Shown: positions 33,839 to 41,318 of the stretch, piece after piece | Layout of the letters: each line of letters begins with the position of its first letter | How positions within the stretch are numbered: position 1 is the stretch's first letter | From: Rhizobium sp. FKY42 | GTDB taxonomy: Bacteria; Pseudomonadota; Alphaproteobacteria; Rhizobiales; Rhizobiaceae | Direction of reading: 5' to 3' | DNA: 41,318 bases | Assembly: GCF_005222835.1 (NCBI RefSeq) | Contig: NZ_STGA01000058.1 | Location: forward strand, 1-41,318 | Translations under genes and position numbers: made by a program | Notes under the pieces: generated by a model | Database searches by the model: none | The model's input: only the letters and a program-made list of their open reading frames with translations | Told to the model about the DNA's origin: nothing

Positions 33839-36787
33839 ATGGCTGGTCGAAGCGGACGTCATCAGCGGCTAGGAGAAACCCGATTTTCAGGGCCTTTGAT
33901 CGCTGCTGCGCTGTTCTCAAGCGTGATCAATTTGCTCGGATTCACCGGCCCGCTGTTCATGCTGGAAATCTATGACCGGGTGATCCCGAGCGGTAGCATG
34001 CCGACTCTGGCCGCGCTGCTGGTCCTGGCTGCAGGCCTCTATGTTTTTTCAGGCTTTCTCGATGTCGTGCGCGGCAAAGTTCTCTCTCGTACCGCGAGCC
34101 TCATCGATGCCCGGCTGTCGCGGCGAGTGTTGCAGGTGATAGGAGGCGCATCGTTGAAGGCGCGCATTGGCGGCGACGTGCTAAGGCCAGCTCAGGAAAT
34201 GGATCAGATCCGTAGCTTTCTCGGCCGGGTGGCATCGGCTGCACTTTTCGATCTACCATGGATGCCGGTCTATTTAGCCGTTTGCTTTTTCCTGCATCCG
34301 CTAATCGGCTGGCAGGCGGCCGCAGTGATGCTCATTCTCATCACTCTGACGATCGCCACAGACATATTCACTCGATCAAGCACCCAAATGGCCGCGTCGG
34401 CAATTTCCAGCCGTAACCGGTTCGGCGAAGCAGCCCATCGGAATGCTGAAGCCATTGCTGCGATGGGCATGCTGGAAGAGGTAGAATCACGCTGGCCTGA
34501 CGCGCAATCTGGCCTGACGGCGCTTCAACGTCGAACGGGCGATGTCGCGTCAACATTCGCCGGCGCGTCGAAGACACTGCGACAGGCCTTACAATCCGGC
34601 TCGCTCGCACTGGGGGCTTATCTGGTCATCCAGGGGGATATGAGCGGCGGGATGATCATCGCGGCCTCTATCACCGTCGCCCGCGCCTTGCAGCCGATCA
34701 AACAGGTGATCGCTAACTGGCGCAACATGGTTGGGGCTCGGCAAGCATGGCAGCGCCTTCAGGACCGCTTCAAGCTGTTCCCGGATGCAGTTGAGCGCAC
34801 CGCGCTTCCGGCCCCGACGAATTTGCTGGCTCCCGATGCCGTCTTTGCCGCTCTTCCCGGCGAGCGTCAACGGATGACGGTACAAAACGTCAGCTTCCGC
34901 GTGCAGGCTGGCACGGTAGTAGGCGTTACTGGTCCAAGCGTGTCGGGTAAGTCGTCGCTCGTGCGCACCATCACAGGTGTTTGGTCGCTGACCCGTGGCA
35001 AGGTTAGCCTCGACGGCACCAGCGATCAATGGCCCGCCCACGAGCGTGGCAAGCACATTAGCTATATGCCGCAAAGCTCCGACCTGTTTCCGGGTACCAT
35101 TGCAGAGAACATTGCTCGCCTCAATCCAAGCGCCGATGATAGCGCAATCGTCACGGCGGCGCGGGCTGCCAGCGTGCATGACATGATTGTAGCACTTGCC
35201 GATGGATATGAAACGCAGGTTGGCGATGGTGGACTTAACCTCTCAGCCGGTCAACGCCAGAGGGCCGCTCTCGCACGAGCCCTTTACGGTGATCCGTTTC
35301 TTGTCGTTTTAGATGAGCCCAATTCTAATCTTAATGCGGATGGCGACAAGGCATTGGCGGTGGCAATCAATGCCGTCAAACGCCGTGGGGGCGTCGTCAT
35401 CGTTGTTGCTCACCGCAATAGCGTGCTGGCACAGATCGACCTTCTGCTGGTCATGGAGAACGGCGTCGCAAAAGCTTTCGGCGCGCGACGAGGTACTGAA
35501 AGCAATCCAGCAACAGAGACACAGGCTGCCACGCACGACTCCCTGCCCAAACCTGACGGTGATAGAAGGAGAGGCCCAACGATGACGGACAATACTGATA
35601 TCGAAGATTCGTTGTGGCGCTCCTTGCGACGCAACGTCATCGCCGGAACAGCGGGCATTGCCGTTCTATTTGGTGGCGTGGGGGGATGGGCGGCCACGAC
35701 CGAACTATCGGGTGCAGTGATCGCAAACGGAATCCTCGTCGTCGACGGCAATGTGAAAAAAGTACAGAATCCGACCGGCGGGATTGTCGCTGAGCTCTTG
35801 GTCAAAGAAGGACAGTCCGTTATCGCTGGGGAAACAATCGTCCGCCTCGATGCGACGGTGACGCGCGCCAACCTAGTGGCCGCGTGGAAGAGCCTCAACT
35901 ATCTGTATGCGCGGCAAGCCCGTCTTGAGACGGAGCGTGATGGACTGTCTGCAGTAGAAACACACCCCCTTTTACGAGAGCGGCTTCCAGCAGGACATGC
36001 CGAAACTGTGATGACTAGCGAGCGCCGTCTCTTTGCCGACCGCCTCGTGTCGCGAGACGGACAAAAGGCGCGGCTAAGAGAACAGGTGCAACAGCTTCGC
36101 GAGCAAATCGGTGGTCTCGGCGAGCAAAGCAAATCCAAAAGCGAGGGACTTAAATTTATCGAAAAGGAACTCGACGGACTGCGGCGGCTCTTTGAGATCG
36201 GCGGCATCACTATGAGTCAAGTCAACGCTCTTGAACGCAACGCGGCGCGACTGCGGGGCGAGCGGGGGCAACTTATTGCTTCGATTGCATCGGCAATGGG
36301 TAGCATTTCCGAGATCGAGCTTCAGCTTCTGCAGGTCGATCAAGCCATGCGGGCTGAGGTCGCGGCAGAACTTCGTTATATCGAGAACGAGCAAGCCAAG
36401 CTCATCGAGCAGGAAGTGACCGCGCTCGACCAGCTGAAGCATATCGAGATCAAGGCATCGATCGGCGGTACCGTACATCAGCTGGCCAGTCATACGGTTG
36501 GCGGCGTGATCACGCCGGCTGAGGTTCTGATGCAGATCGTTCCGAAGGGAAGCGCTCTCACAGTCGAGGATCCCATTGCGCCACAGGACATCGACCAGCA
36601 GACTGGCATGAGTTTTTATCGTACCGCCCTGTCAATCCCTGACGAAGAGTTGTCCCGATTGTCAGGCTTAGCGCTCGTTCCGGGAATGCCGGTGGAGACG
36701 TTCATTCGAACGGGGGATAGGACAGTCGTTTCGCATTTGGCGAAGCCTGCCCAAGATCACCTGCAACGCGTGTTTCGGCAGGAGTAG
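33839..36787 (+). CDS. Type I secretion ABC transporter fused in frame to its HlyD-type adaptor
   Basis: One 982-residue open frame joins two proteins that are normally separate. The first 550 or so residues are a PrsD/PrtD-like exporter without a C39 domain: membrane helices from about residue 20 to 300, Walker A GPSVSGKSS near 364, signature LSAGQRQR, Walker B VVLDEPN and H-loop VVAHRN. It energises export of an RTX substrate across the inner membrane. After KAFGA the frame leaves the family pattern, which resumes two positions away as RDEVLKAIQ and would end at 35585, overlapping the adaptor ATG at 35582 (ATGA). Restoring one GC unit in the GGCGCGCGAC run (about 35480-35489) repairs it, giving about 582 residues. 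The ATG at 33839 is chosen over TTG 33821. The fusion therefore looks like a frameshift product rather than an evolved fusion. Confidence 0.8.
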   Translation: MAGRSGRHQRLGETRFSGPLIAAALFSSVINLLGFTGPLFMLEIYDRVIPSGSMPTLAALLVLAAGLYVFSGFLDVVRGKVLSRTASLIDARLSRRVLQVIGGASLKARIGGDVLRPAQEMDQIRSFLGRVASAALFDLPWMPVYLAVCFFLHPLIGWQAAAVMLILITLTIATDIFTRSSTQMAASAISSRNRFGEAAHRNAEAIAAMGMLEEVESRWPDAQSGLTALQRRTGDVASTFAGASKTLRQALQSGSLALGAYLVIQGDMSGGMIIAASITVARALQPIKQVIANWRNMVGARQAWQRLQDRFKLFPDAVERTALPAPTNLLAPDAVFAALPGERQRMTVQNVSFRVQAGTVVGVTGPSVSGKSSLVRTITGVWSLTRGKVSLDGTSDQWPAHERGKHISYMPQSSDLFPGTIAENIARLNPSADDSAIVTAARAASVHDMIVALADGYETQVGDGGLNLSAGQRQRAALARALYGDPFLVVLDEPNSNLNADGDKALAVAINAVKRRGGVVIVVAHRNSVLAQIDLLLVMENGVAKAFGARRGTESNPATETQAATHDSLPKPDGDRRRGPTMTDNTDIEDSLWRSLRRNVIAGTAGIAVLFGGVGGWAATTELSGAVIANGILVVDGNVKKVQNPTGGIVAELLVKEGQSVIAGETIVRLDATVTRANLVAAWKSLNYLYARQARLETERDGLSAVETHPLLRERLPAGHAETVMTSERRLFADRLVSRDGQKARLREQVQQLREQIGGLGEQSKSKSEGLKFIEKELDGLRRLFEIGGITMSQVNALERNAARLRGERGQLIASIASAMGSISEIELQLLQVDQAMRAEVAAELRYIENEQAKLIEQEVTALDQLKHIEIKASIGGTVHQLASHTVGGVITPAEVLMQIVPKGSALTVEDPIAPQDIDQQTGMSFYRTALSIPDEELSRLSGLALVPGMPVETFIRTGDRTVVSHLAKPAQDHLQRVFRQE
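35582..36787 (+). CDS. HlyD/PrsE-like membrane fusion protein, internally shortened
   Basis: The periplasmic adaptor of the type I system, readable from its own ATG (MTDNTDIEDSLWRSLRRN) with AGGAG about nine bases upstream, which is where translation would start in the unfused arrangement. It has one N-terminal membrane helix (about 18-37), a lipoyl half-motif NPTGGIVAELLVKEGQSV, a long coiled-coil (about 100-280) and the C-terminal GMPVETFIRTGDRTVVSHL. Between VEDPIAPQDIDQ and QTGMSFY the family normally has a further 36 or so residues including an RFSAFN-type strand; they are absent here, with the junction near 36597-36600. The 401-residue length is short of the usual 435-440 by that amount. 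The deletion is in frame but removes part of the beta-barrel domain, so function is doubtful. Confidence 0.8.
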   Translation: MTDNTDIEDSLWRSLRRNVIAGTAGIAVLFGGVGGWAATTELSGAVIANGILVVDGNVKKVQNPTGGIVAELLVKEGQSVIAGETIVRLDATVTRANLVAAWKSLNYLYARQARLETERDGLSAVETHPLLRERLPAGHAETVMTSERRLFADRLVSRDGQKARLREQVQQLREQIGGLGEQSKSKSEGLKFIEKELDGLRRLFEIGGITMSQVNALERNAARLRGERGQLIASIASAMGSISEIELQLLQVDQAMRAEVAAELRYIENEQAKLIEQEVTALDQLKHIEIKASIGGTVHQLASHTVGGVITPAEVLMQIVPKGSALTVEDPIAPQDIDQQTGMSFYRTALSIPDEELSRLSGLALVPGMPVETFIRTGDRTVVSHLAKPAQDHLQRVFRQE

Positions 36788-36789
36788 TG

Positions 36790-37533
36790 ATGGAGACGGT
36801 ATCTGCAAAGCGGTTCAGACATGCATCGATTCAGTTGATTGGCGTCTTCGCGATCCTTGCTGGCTCGATCCTGACCGCACACACTTCAAGCGCCGCCGCA
36901 CGAGACTGCAGCGTGAAGGCCGATGAACAGCGCAATTTGAAGCCGCCCATTTCAACCCTTTCTTTGGAAACGGTTCGAATAAGGCTAAACGGTGTCGAAT
37001 ATGCCGTTCCTGCAAATTATTTCCGCTACCCGCCAGTGGGCTTTAACACTGAAGGAGATATGCTTCTTCGCACCACCTATCCGGATTTGCAGGGAGCGAC
37101 CAGGGAAACGCAGAAATGGTTCGATCAAGGACTTAACCCGCACACGCTCCAAATATTGGTAACCCGTCAAAAGAACAGCGCCAATTTGAAAGGCTTCCTT
37201 ATGGGCGTGGAACAGCGTTTCCCGCCTCCCAAAAACATGAGGACCGTGTCGCAGGAGTTCGGTCTTACGAGGATCAAATTTACGGCCGATCGCGGTTATT
37301 ACATCCGGGCCGTTGATGCGTTCTACCGTACTAAGGGTGAGCAGGTGGTCGACTTTTTCCGGTGCAATCGTGGCCGGAACGGCGACTTGAGTACGTGCAG
37401 GATGATCGTCCTGCTGGATCACGCTCAGGTCCAGATCACATTCATGCCGGAACATATCCCCCAATGGCAGCAGGTCAAACAGGCCGGCGTCACTTTGCTC
37501 GAGCGTTTCAGATTTCGTGCCAAAGACAACTGA
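36790..37533 (+). CDS. Exported hypothetical protein of the secretion operon
   Basis: A 247-residue protein with an N-terminal signal peptide: a basic start (KRFRHAS), a hydrophobic core IQLIGVFAILAGSILTA and a likely cleavage site after SSAAA. The mature part is beta-rich with four cysteines and no motif I can name. GGAG five bases before ATG 36790 decides the start; the GTG at 36787 is an alternative. It begins three bases after the adaptor stop and ends twelve bases before the RTX gene, so it is transcribed with them. It may help fold, process or control the RTX protein in the periplasm, but this is inferred only from position. Confidence 0.65.
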   Translation: METVSAKRFRHASIQLIGVFAILAGSILTAHTSSAAARDCSVKADEQRNLKPPISTLSLETVRIRLNGVEYAVPANYFRYPPVGFNTEGDMLLRTTYPDLQGATRETQKWFDQGLNPHTLQILVTRQKNSANLKGFLMGVEQRFPPPKNMRTVSQEFGLTRIKFTADRGYYIRAVDAFYRTKGEQVVDFFRCNRGRNGDLSTCRMIVLLDHAQVQITFMPEHIPQWQQVKQAGVTLLERFRFRAKDN

Positions 37534-37544
37534 GGAGACTGAAC

Positions 37545-37718
37545 ATGCCGCTTTCCCCAACACAGGTGCAGCAGATTGTCGATGCCTTCGCCGCGATTGA
37601 CAACAACACCAATCCCGACCTGCAACCCGGACTCGTGCTCGCATATTACGGTGCGCTGGAAAGCGCTGGGTTCTGGTATGGGGCTGCGGCGGCCGAAGTT
37701 GTTAGGGACGACGAGTAG
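37545..37718 (+). pseudogene. RTX protein, N-terminal piece before an amber codon
   Basis: The natural start of the RTX gene: ATG 37545 with GAGGAG about nine bases upstream, encoding MPLSPTQVQQIVDAFAAID. After 57 codons the frame meets TAG (37716-37718) and continues beyond it without a shift as GGITANRYALNKLDGD into the next piece, so a single nonsense change, for instance CAG to TAG, cuts the gene. Correcting this and the one-base loss near 38981 gives about 974 residues from 37545 to 40468. The N-terminal piece alone has no function that I can suggest. Confidence 0.65.
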
Positions 37719-37745
37719 GGCGGAATTACCGCTAATCGGTACGCG

Positions 37746-39002
37746 TTGAACAAACTTGATGGCGACCTTGGCCTGGACTACGTGGGATTTATCCCGCAGA
37801 TCCAGCTCGGCCTCGTGAACGCCGATTTCGAAGCGAGGACCATTCGTGACCCCGTTACTAACGAGATCATCGATTTTGGCGATCTCAGCGGTCAAACAAT
37901 CTCGGATTATCACGACGAAGTATTTGCCAACGTTTATGATACGACAACGGCCCAACAGGCTTGGACAGCCTATCACATCGTCCGAGCTCTCGATTCAGAG
38001 GTCTGGGTCGGCCTGAACACACTCTATGCATATTCAACGGCCGTTTATCTGCCCATGGTGACGGGTGTCGTCAGCGCGGATTCATCCGTCTCCAATTACA
38101 TGAACTTTTTCGAGTGGACGCAGGACATGCGCACGGGATTTGTTCTCGACAAGCGCGACTGGTCATGGACGCAAGGAGATGGCGTCAACGCTCAGGTTCT
38201 GGCCGCTCAGCTGGGAGGGGGAGCCTCACTCACGCTGGGAAACATGGAAAAAGCCTCGCTTGAGGGATCGGCCGTTGGAAACGGATTTTATTCCAACGGC
38301 GGCGAGGATCTCTTCTACTCGATTATCGCGATCAACGGCGAAAGCTCAGACGCTGTGACCGCCACAGTGATCGATGATCTTGGTGGCTGGATCAATATCG
38401 ATGTTGCCGCGGCGATCACAGCAGTGAGCGAAGCGAAATGGCTTGAATCCCTGACCTTGGGAGCAAAGCTGTCGGTCTTTAACGGGATGAGCGCCACAGT
38501 CTGGGCGACCATTGAAAGCCCGGACGAGCGTTATGCCGATATCTTTTCTGCGATTGACGCGTACCAGGCAGATCAAATCGTCTTCCTGACCGGAGCGACG
38601 TCGGCGACTGCAGGTGCGGACGACACAATGATGCTTGGCACGCAAGACGGCGATACACTGACTGGTGGAGTGGGTGCCGACCTCATTTTGGGCGGGACCG
38701 GACACGATACTTTGGAAGGTGACAGCGGCAACGACGTCCTGACAGGAGGGTATGGCGCTGATGTCATGTCCGGCGGCGTTGGAAACGATCATATTGCCGG
38801 CGGGATCGGCGCGGATTGGATCGTCTACACGGAGGGCACAGACACCCTCGATGGTGGCGTCGGCAATGACTATTACGATGTCGATGATGCCACCGAAACC
38901 TCGGCAACCATAGTCTTCCAGAAAGGCGACGGTCATGATGCGATCAGTTCAAACGCCAATATCGCCACAATCATCTTCGAGGGATCAACAGCACCGACGT
39001 AA
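37746..39002 (+). pseudogene. RTX protein, middle piece with calcium-binding repeats
   Basis: This frame carries the effector-like portion and the first RTX block. Its first 290 or so residues (for example DYHDEVFANVYDTTTAQQ, MNFFEWTQDMRTGFVLD) are not a family I recognise. It then has nonapeptide repeats of the GGxGxDxxx type: GGVGADLILGGTGHDTL, EGDSGNDVLTGGYGADVM, GGVGNDHIAGGIGADWI and DGGVGNDYYDV. These fold into a beta-roll on binding calcium outside the cell. The frame runs into TAA at 39000-39002, but one base over it continues as INSTDVKLTYDYEAFF, which fits the expected FEGINSTDV pattern; a G is missing from the GAGGGATC run near 38981. The upstream half is joined to the N-terminal piece through an in-frame TAG. 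Confidence 0.75.
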
Positions 39003-39076
39003 AGCTGACCTACGACTACGAGGCGTTTTTCCCTCAAAATGCCGGAGGCTATACGATCTGGCAGACGCAGGGTGAT

Positions 39077-40468
39077 GTGCTTCTCACCATCAATTCGACC
39101 GGTGATACGATCTTTATTCCGAACGTCGGTGGAGCATATGAAGTCCCGAACGGTTCATCTACGCCGGATTATGGTTACTTCGTAGGAGCCAAACCAGGCC
39201 TTGTATTTGATGACTTGAACGTAGGACAGGGATGGCATTGGACCTTCGGGTTTGTCGGCGCAGATCTTGAGCCCACCCCGATTGATGAAAGCTTTAAGTC
39301 TGCCCCTGATGACCATCTCAATGAGCGAAACGATGAACCTGAAGTACCTCCGGGATACGAATATGTTCCCGGCACTCCGGAGGACGATGTGATCATTGGA
39401 ACCGACAATCCGGAATACATCTATTCCGGCGATGGTGACGATACCGTCGCAGCAGGCGGTGGAGACGACATTATCATTGCAGGTTCAGGCAAGGGCAATG
39501 ACAGCTACGACGGGGGCGCGGGTTTTGATACGATCAAGTTCGAAAGCACCCAACAAGGCACAACGGTCGATCTTGCCTCGCAAACCGCAGCCGGCGCGGA
39601 AATTGATTCCGACACTTTGATAAACATCGAATCGGTCGTTGGCGGAAGTGGCGATGACATCATCATCGGAGATGATGTGGCCAACCGCATCGAAGCTGGG
39701 GGAGGAAATGACGATCTCCAAGGTGGCTGGGGCTCGGATACCTATGTGTTTGGATCTGGTGACGGCGCTGATGTGATCGATGACTGGGCAGACCCGAGTT
39801 CGACGGACGTTCTCGAACTTGGCCCCGGCATTTCCCCCGGGTCTGTTGCCGTTGACAGAGGAAGTGCAGTTATCTGGGATATCGTCCTCGATTTCGGCGG
39901 TGGCGACAGCGTCACTATCAAAGGCGGCTTCTTTGTTGGAAGCAGTGTTGTGGAGGAAGTTCGCTTCGCTGACAACACCGTATGGGATGTCAGTGACCTT
40001 CGCCAAATCCACCTCGACCAAAAAGCGACTGGCGGCAACGACACGATCGAGGGCTTCATTGACGTCAACGACCTCATCCATGGGAAGGAAGGCGACGACA
40101 CGATCTATGCATTCAGCGGAAATGATACGATTTATGGCGATGCTGGCGACGACACGATATTTGGCGGCGAAGGCGGCGATACGATCATCGGCGGGGCCGG
40201 TAGCGACTTCATAATCGGTGACGCCGGCTCTGATGTGTTCGTCTTGAATACCGGCGATGGCGAAGACTGGATCAACGACTTTGAGGTTGGCGTTGACAAG
40301 ATCGATCTCAGTTCCATCACCTCCATTGTCGGCTTTTCTGACCTGACCGCAACTGCGGCTGAATGGGTAGCCGGATCGACGTGGCTCTACACCGATGTGA
40401 ACAACTACGTTCGGCTTGAAGGTGTGGCCCTTTCCAGCCTGCAGGCCAACGATTTCATCTTTGCTTAA
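39077..40468 (+). pseudogene. RTX protein, C-terminal piece with secretion signal
   Basis: The remainder of the RTX protein, in the frame reached by a one-base correction near 38981; the GTG at 39077 is only the first start codon in this frame. After a 90-residue linker come two more repeat blocks: PEDDVIIGTDNPEYIYSGDG onward, and GKEGDDTIYAFSGNDTIYG with GDAGDDTIFGGEGGDTI. Between them lies a haemolysin-type GSDTYVFGSGDGADVIDDW segment. The end NDFIFA, after a DFEVGVDKIDLSSI stretch, has the form of an uncleaved C-terminal type I secretion signal. Cargo identity (enzyme, adhesin or bacteriocin-like) cannot be told. The IS6 element starts 22 bases after the stop. Confidence 0.75.
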
Positions 40469-40490
40469 AAAAGCGGCCTTGTATTCAAGC

Positions 40491-40506
40491 GGTAGCGTCG
40501 CCTTAA
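40491..40506. repeat. Left terminal inverted repeat of the IS6 element
   Basis: GGTAGCGTCGCCTTAA, differing from the complement of the right end at its third base only (T against C). Confidence 0.75.
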
Positions 40507-40543
40507 CTTGAGAAGGTTGGTCAGAGTGTCGGCGCAGCCAGGG

Positions 40544-41290
40544 TTATGTCGCGTTTGGCAGCGTGATTTTACGCCAGACGGCCATAGCCTCAGTGCGAAG
40601 GGTTCGGTGATCGGCGGTAGTTTGATGCTTGCGGTGGAATAGAAAGAGGTTCCAAATCGGGCCGTGGCTTGAAACGAAACGTTGGCATTGCGCGGCAGTC
40701 TTAAACCGCATCATGATCCGTTCTCTCCGCCTTATCGGGAGATGGGAATTCTCGGCCCGATTGTTCAACCCCTTATGCGAACGATGCTCAATGCCGAGCA
40801 TGATATCGCGTTTGGCGGCATCGTGGGACCGGAGTTTGTCGGTCACCATCACACGGGGTGTCACGCCTTGGCCTTTGAGCAACTTGCGCATCAATTTCAG
40901 CGCTGCCTTTTTGTTACGACGGCTTTGCAAAAGGGCGTCGAGAACATAGCCTTCAGCATCGACGGCACGCCAGAGCCAGTATTTCCGGCCTTTGATCGTT
41001 ACCACCATCTCATCGAGGTGCCATTTATCCGCAAAGCTGCCCTTTGAGCGCCGACGAAGCGAAGCCGCAAACTCGGATCCGAATTTGGCGACCCATTCCG
41101 ATACCGTCTGGAAGGAAACGTCGATTCCGCGCTCTGCCAGCAAATCCTCTACGTGACGCAGGCTCAACGGAAACCGGTAGTAAAGCCAGACAGCATGAGC
41201 GATGAGCTCCGCGGGAAAGCGGTGACGTTTGTAACGATGTCCGGCGCAGGCAAAAGAAGATGTTTTCACGCCAAGCGCTCTACCGCCCAA
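40544..41290 (-). CDS. IS6-family DDE transposase
   Basis: A 248-residue frame with the compact IS6 transposase plan. RFPAELIAHAVWLYYRFPLS and ERGIDVSFQTVSEWVAKFG form the N-terminal helix-turn-helix. Catalytic residues are D93 in KWHLDEMVV, D151 in RVMVTDKLRSH and the glutamate in GLNNRAENSHLPIRRRE (E180). It catalyses replicative transposition of the element. The start is uncertain: TTG 41290 gives the longest form, GTG 41269 (VKTSSFACAGHRYK) is closer to the usual length of about 235-240 residues. No internal lesion is visible, so the element may be active. Confidence 0.85.
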   Translation of the reverse strand: MGGRALGVKTSSFACAGHRYKRHRFPAELIAHAVWLYYRFPLSLRHVEDLLAERGIDVSFQTVSEWVAKFGSEFAASLRRRSKGSFADKWHLDEMVVTIKGRKYWLWRAVDAEGYVLDALLQSRRNKKAALKLMRKLLKGQGVTPRVMVTDKLRSHDAAKRDIMLGIEHRSHKGLNNRAENSHLPIRRRERIMMRFKTAAQCQRFVSSHGPIWNLFLFHRKHQTTADHRTLRTEAMAVWRKITLPNAT

Positions 41291-41293
41291 AGC

Positions 41294-41309
41294 TTAAGGC
41301 GACGCTGCC
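41294..41309. repeat. Right terminal inverted repeat of the IS6 element
   Basis: TTAAGGCGACGCTGCC; its complement matches the left end at 15 of 16 positions. It lies just upstream of the transposase start. Confidence 0.75.
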
Positions 41310-41318
41310 CCCCCCCCC
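41308..41318. other. Homopolymer C tract at the window end
   Basis: Eleven consecutive C, beginning with the last two bases of the IS terminal repeat. It may be genomic, but an IS end followed by a homopolymer at the very edge also fits an assembly or sequencing artefact. Confidence 0.5.

Larger units (their letters stand above)
40491..41309. mobile_element. IS6-family insertion sequence
   Basis: An 819-bp element bounded by 16-base terminal inverted repeats (40491-40506 and 41294-41309) that match at 15 of 16 positions, with one transposase gene on the minus strand. The size is typical of the IS6 family. No eight-base target duplication can be confirmed, because the right flank is a run of C to the window end. 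It sits just behind the RTX gene and may have split its terminator. Confidence 0.8.

Noticed and set aside
20624..37718. Genome-wide amber recoding
   Set aside because: Two genes contain an in-frame TAG, but the adaptor, STAND and deacetylase genes end normally at TAG, so it is still a stop codon here.

Overview
The window looks like accessory DNA, probably from a plasmid or genomic island, of an alphaproteobacterium of the order Rhizobiales. The clues are an RHE_PE00001-type DUF1612/HTH protein, a truncated imuA, a rhizobial-style DUF3991/TOPRIM remnant, a PrsD/PrsE-like type I secretion locus with an RTX cargo, and an IS6-family element. No rRNA, complete tRNA, CRISPR array or housekeeping gene was seen. 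All calls come from reading the sequence; no database search was run.

Layout. 1-1.2 kb: a truncated DUF3991-like gene (-), a 58-aa gene (-), then a promoter-leader-terminator unit that looks like a small structured RNA directly ahead of a DUF3800 gene (1196-2014, +). 2.6-16.8 kb: a minus-strand operon of two giant unrecognised proteins (about 2416 and 2065 aa, stop and start overlapping) plus a NodB-type polysaccharide deacetylase. 17.3-18.3 kb: scars, namely an imuA lacking its 5' part facing the 3' part of an unrelated gene. 18.3-21.6 kb: a Gabija-like pair, a class 2 OLD nuclease (GajA-like) cut by an in-frame amber codon and a UvrD-like helicase (GajB-like). 21.7-28.8 kb: a membrane-embedded patatin phospholipase (+) convergent with a STAND NTPase and a trypsin-like protease carrying a degenerate P-loop module (both -). 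29-32.7 kb: the RHE_PE00001 protein, an unrecognised 200-aa protein and an HExxH metallopeptidase. 33-33.6 kb: a frameshifted serine resolvase behind a 93-bp interrupted palindrome. 33.8-40.5 kb: a type I secretion operon (ABC ATPase, HlyD-type adaptor, exported hypothetical, RTX protein) with a lesion in three of its four genes. 40.5-41.3 kb: an IS6-family element with terminal inverted repeats, running into an 11-C tract at the window end.

How it fits together. The stretch from 18 to 29 kb reads as a defence island: Gabija-like genes beside a protease/NTPase/phospholipase cluster that resembles STAND-based conflict systems. The giant-protein operon has no family I can name and is the best candidate for an undescribed system, followed by the protease/STAND/patatin cluster and the DUF3800-associated RNA. 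Much of the remaining accessory load is decaying: amber codons in the OLD nuclease and the RTX gene, a two-base loss fusing the ABC ATPase to its adaptor, a roughly 36-residue deletion in the adaptor, a one-base loss in the RTX gene, a frameshifted resolvase and a truncated imuA. Sequencing error cannot be excluded for the single-event lesions.
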